A stretch of 64,000 bases of DNA from Pelagibacterium luteolum (GTDB lineage Bacteria > Pseudomonadota > Alphaproteobacteria > Rhizobiales > Devosiaceae): positions 186,001-250,000 of the forward strand of contig NZ_FNCS01000002.1 in assembly GCF_900100665.1 (NCBI RefSeq). The letters are read 5' to 3'. Positions 63,738 to 64,000 of this stretch are shown piece after piece. The position numbers were made by a program, and so were the translations under genes. The notes beneath the pieces were generated by a model, which was not told the origin of the DNA, ran no database searches, and saw only the letters and a program-made list of their open reading frames with translations. How positions within the stretch are numbered: position 1 is the stretch's first letter; each line of letters starts with the position of its first letter.

Positions 63738-64000
63738 GTGAGTGACGAGATACGCCATCGGATGGTTGCACTGCTGCCCCGGTTGCGCGCCTTTGCGCGG
63801 AGCCTGACCCGCAATGCTGCGGATGCCGACGATCTTGTGCAGCAAACCTGCGAGAAAGCTCTGGCCGGGCTGTCCGGGTTCACCCCCGGCACCAAGCTTG
63901 AAAGCTGGCTGTTCAGGATCATGCACAACCAGTGGATCGACGTCACCCGCCGGCGCCGGCCCACCCTCGATATCGAATCCGAAGGGCTGGCGGAAACGCT
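63738..64000 (+). CDS. ECF sigma factor (3' end outside window)
   Basis: Starts GTG; 87 visible residues include sigma region 2: VALLPRLRAFARSLTRNAADADDLVQQTCEKALAG and the region 2.3-2.4 helix FTPGTKLESWLFRIMHNQWIDVTRRRR. The rest, including region 4 and any anti-sigma factor, is cut off by the window end. It is divergent from the S8 peptidase, and it probably drives the three GGGAATAA-type promoters, including its own (inference). Confidence 0.88.
   Translation, partial: MSDEIRHRMVALLPRLRAFARSLTRNAADADDLVQQTCEKALAGLSGFTPGTKLESWLFRIMHNQWIDVTRRRRPTLDIESEGLAET

Overview
The window is GC-rich, tightly packed chromosomal DNA from an alphaproteobacterium, most likely Hyphomicrobiales and perhaps Devosia/Pelagibacterium-like. 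The evidence is the System I cytochrome c maturation operon followed by degP, a two-component pair and glnE, a FeuNPQ/PhoPQ-like module, and a nearly complete Rhodobacter-type gene transfer agent (GTA) cluster. The genus is a guess. No rRNA, tRNA or CRISPR array was recognised.

Layout. 0-3 kb: end of an ECF42-like sigma factor, a secreted alpha/beta hydrolase and a PhnB-like VOC protein. 3-12.4 kb: a GNAT-nitrilase fusion and a plant-polysaccharide/sugar block (pectate lyase, TRAP solute-binding protein, PQQ-type sugar dehydrogenase, D-lyxose/mannose isomerase, GH2 beta-mannosidase), then an ICMT-like methyltransferase. 12.3-18.2 kb: two paralogous MsbA-type ABC exporters and a sensor kinase. 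18.2-29.7 kb: glnE, a kinase/regulator pair, degP, a TauE/SafE permease and ccmH-F-E-I. 29.8-37.1 kb: a two-gene FAD oxidoreductase, a conserved unknown, a lipoprotein and a FeuNPQ-like system. 37.1-37.6 kb: a HicBA toxin-antitoxin pair.

37.6-55.0 kb is the GTA/prophage-like cluster on the minus strand, from terminase small subunit (gp1) to baseplate megatron (gp15), then a DUF2793 gene and a GH108 endolysin with a holin-like tail. Its major capsid gene is split by two apparent single-base deletions. A ParDE-like module sits inside it on the opposite strand. A terminator and a repeated 32-bp element divide it into two transcription units. 55-60 kb holds small secreted proteins, an M23 peptidase, a less GC-rich RES/FRG segment, a tautomerase and a bacterial voltage-gated channel.

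60.1-64 kb is the most novel-looking region. It has an ECF sigma factor (cut by the window end), a divergent subtilase, a small Ser/Arg-repeat protein that shares the subtilase's twin-arginine leader, and an HprK-like kinase fused to a PqqD domain. The three promoters upstream of these genes carry the same GGGAATAA-N14/15-CGTT motif. I infer a regulon that exports, and perhaps phosphorylates or matures, Ser/Arg-repeat proteins. A family of roughly 110-bp inverted repeats is scattered through the intergenic gaps, mostly in the GTA cluster and this last region.
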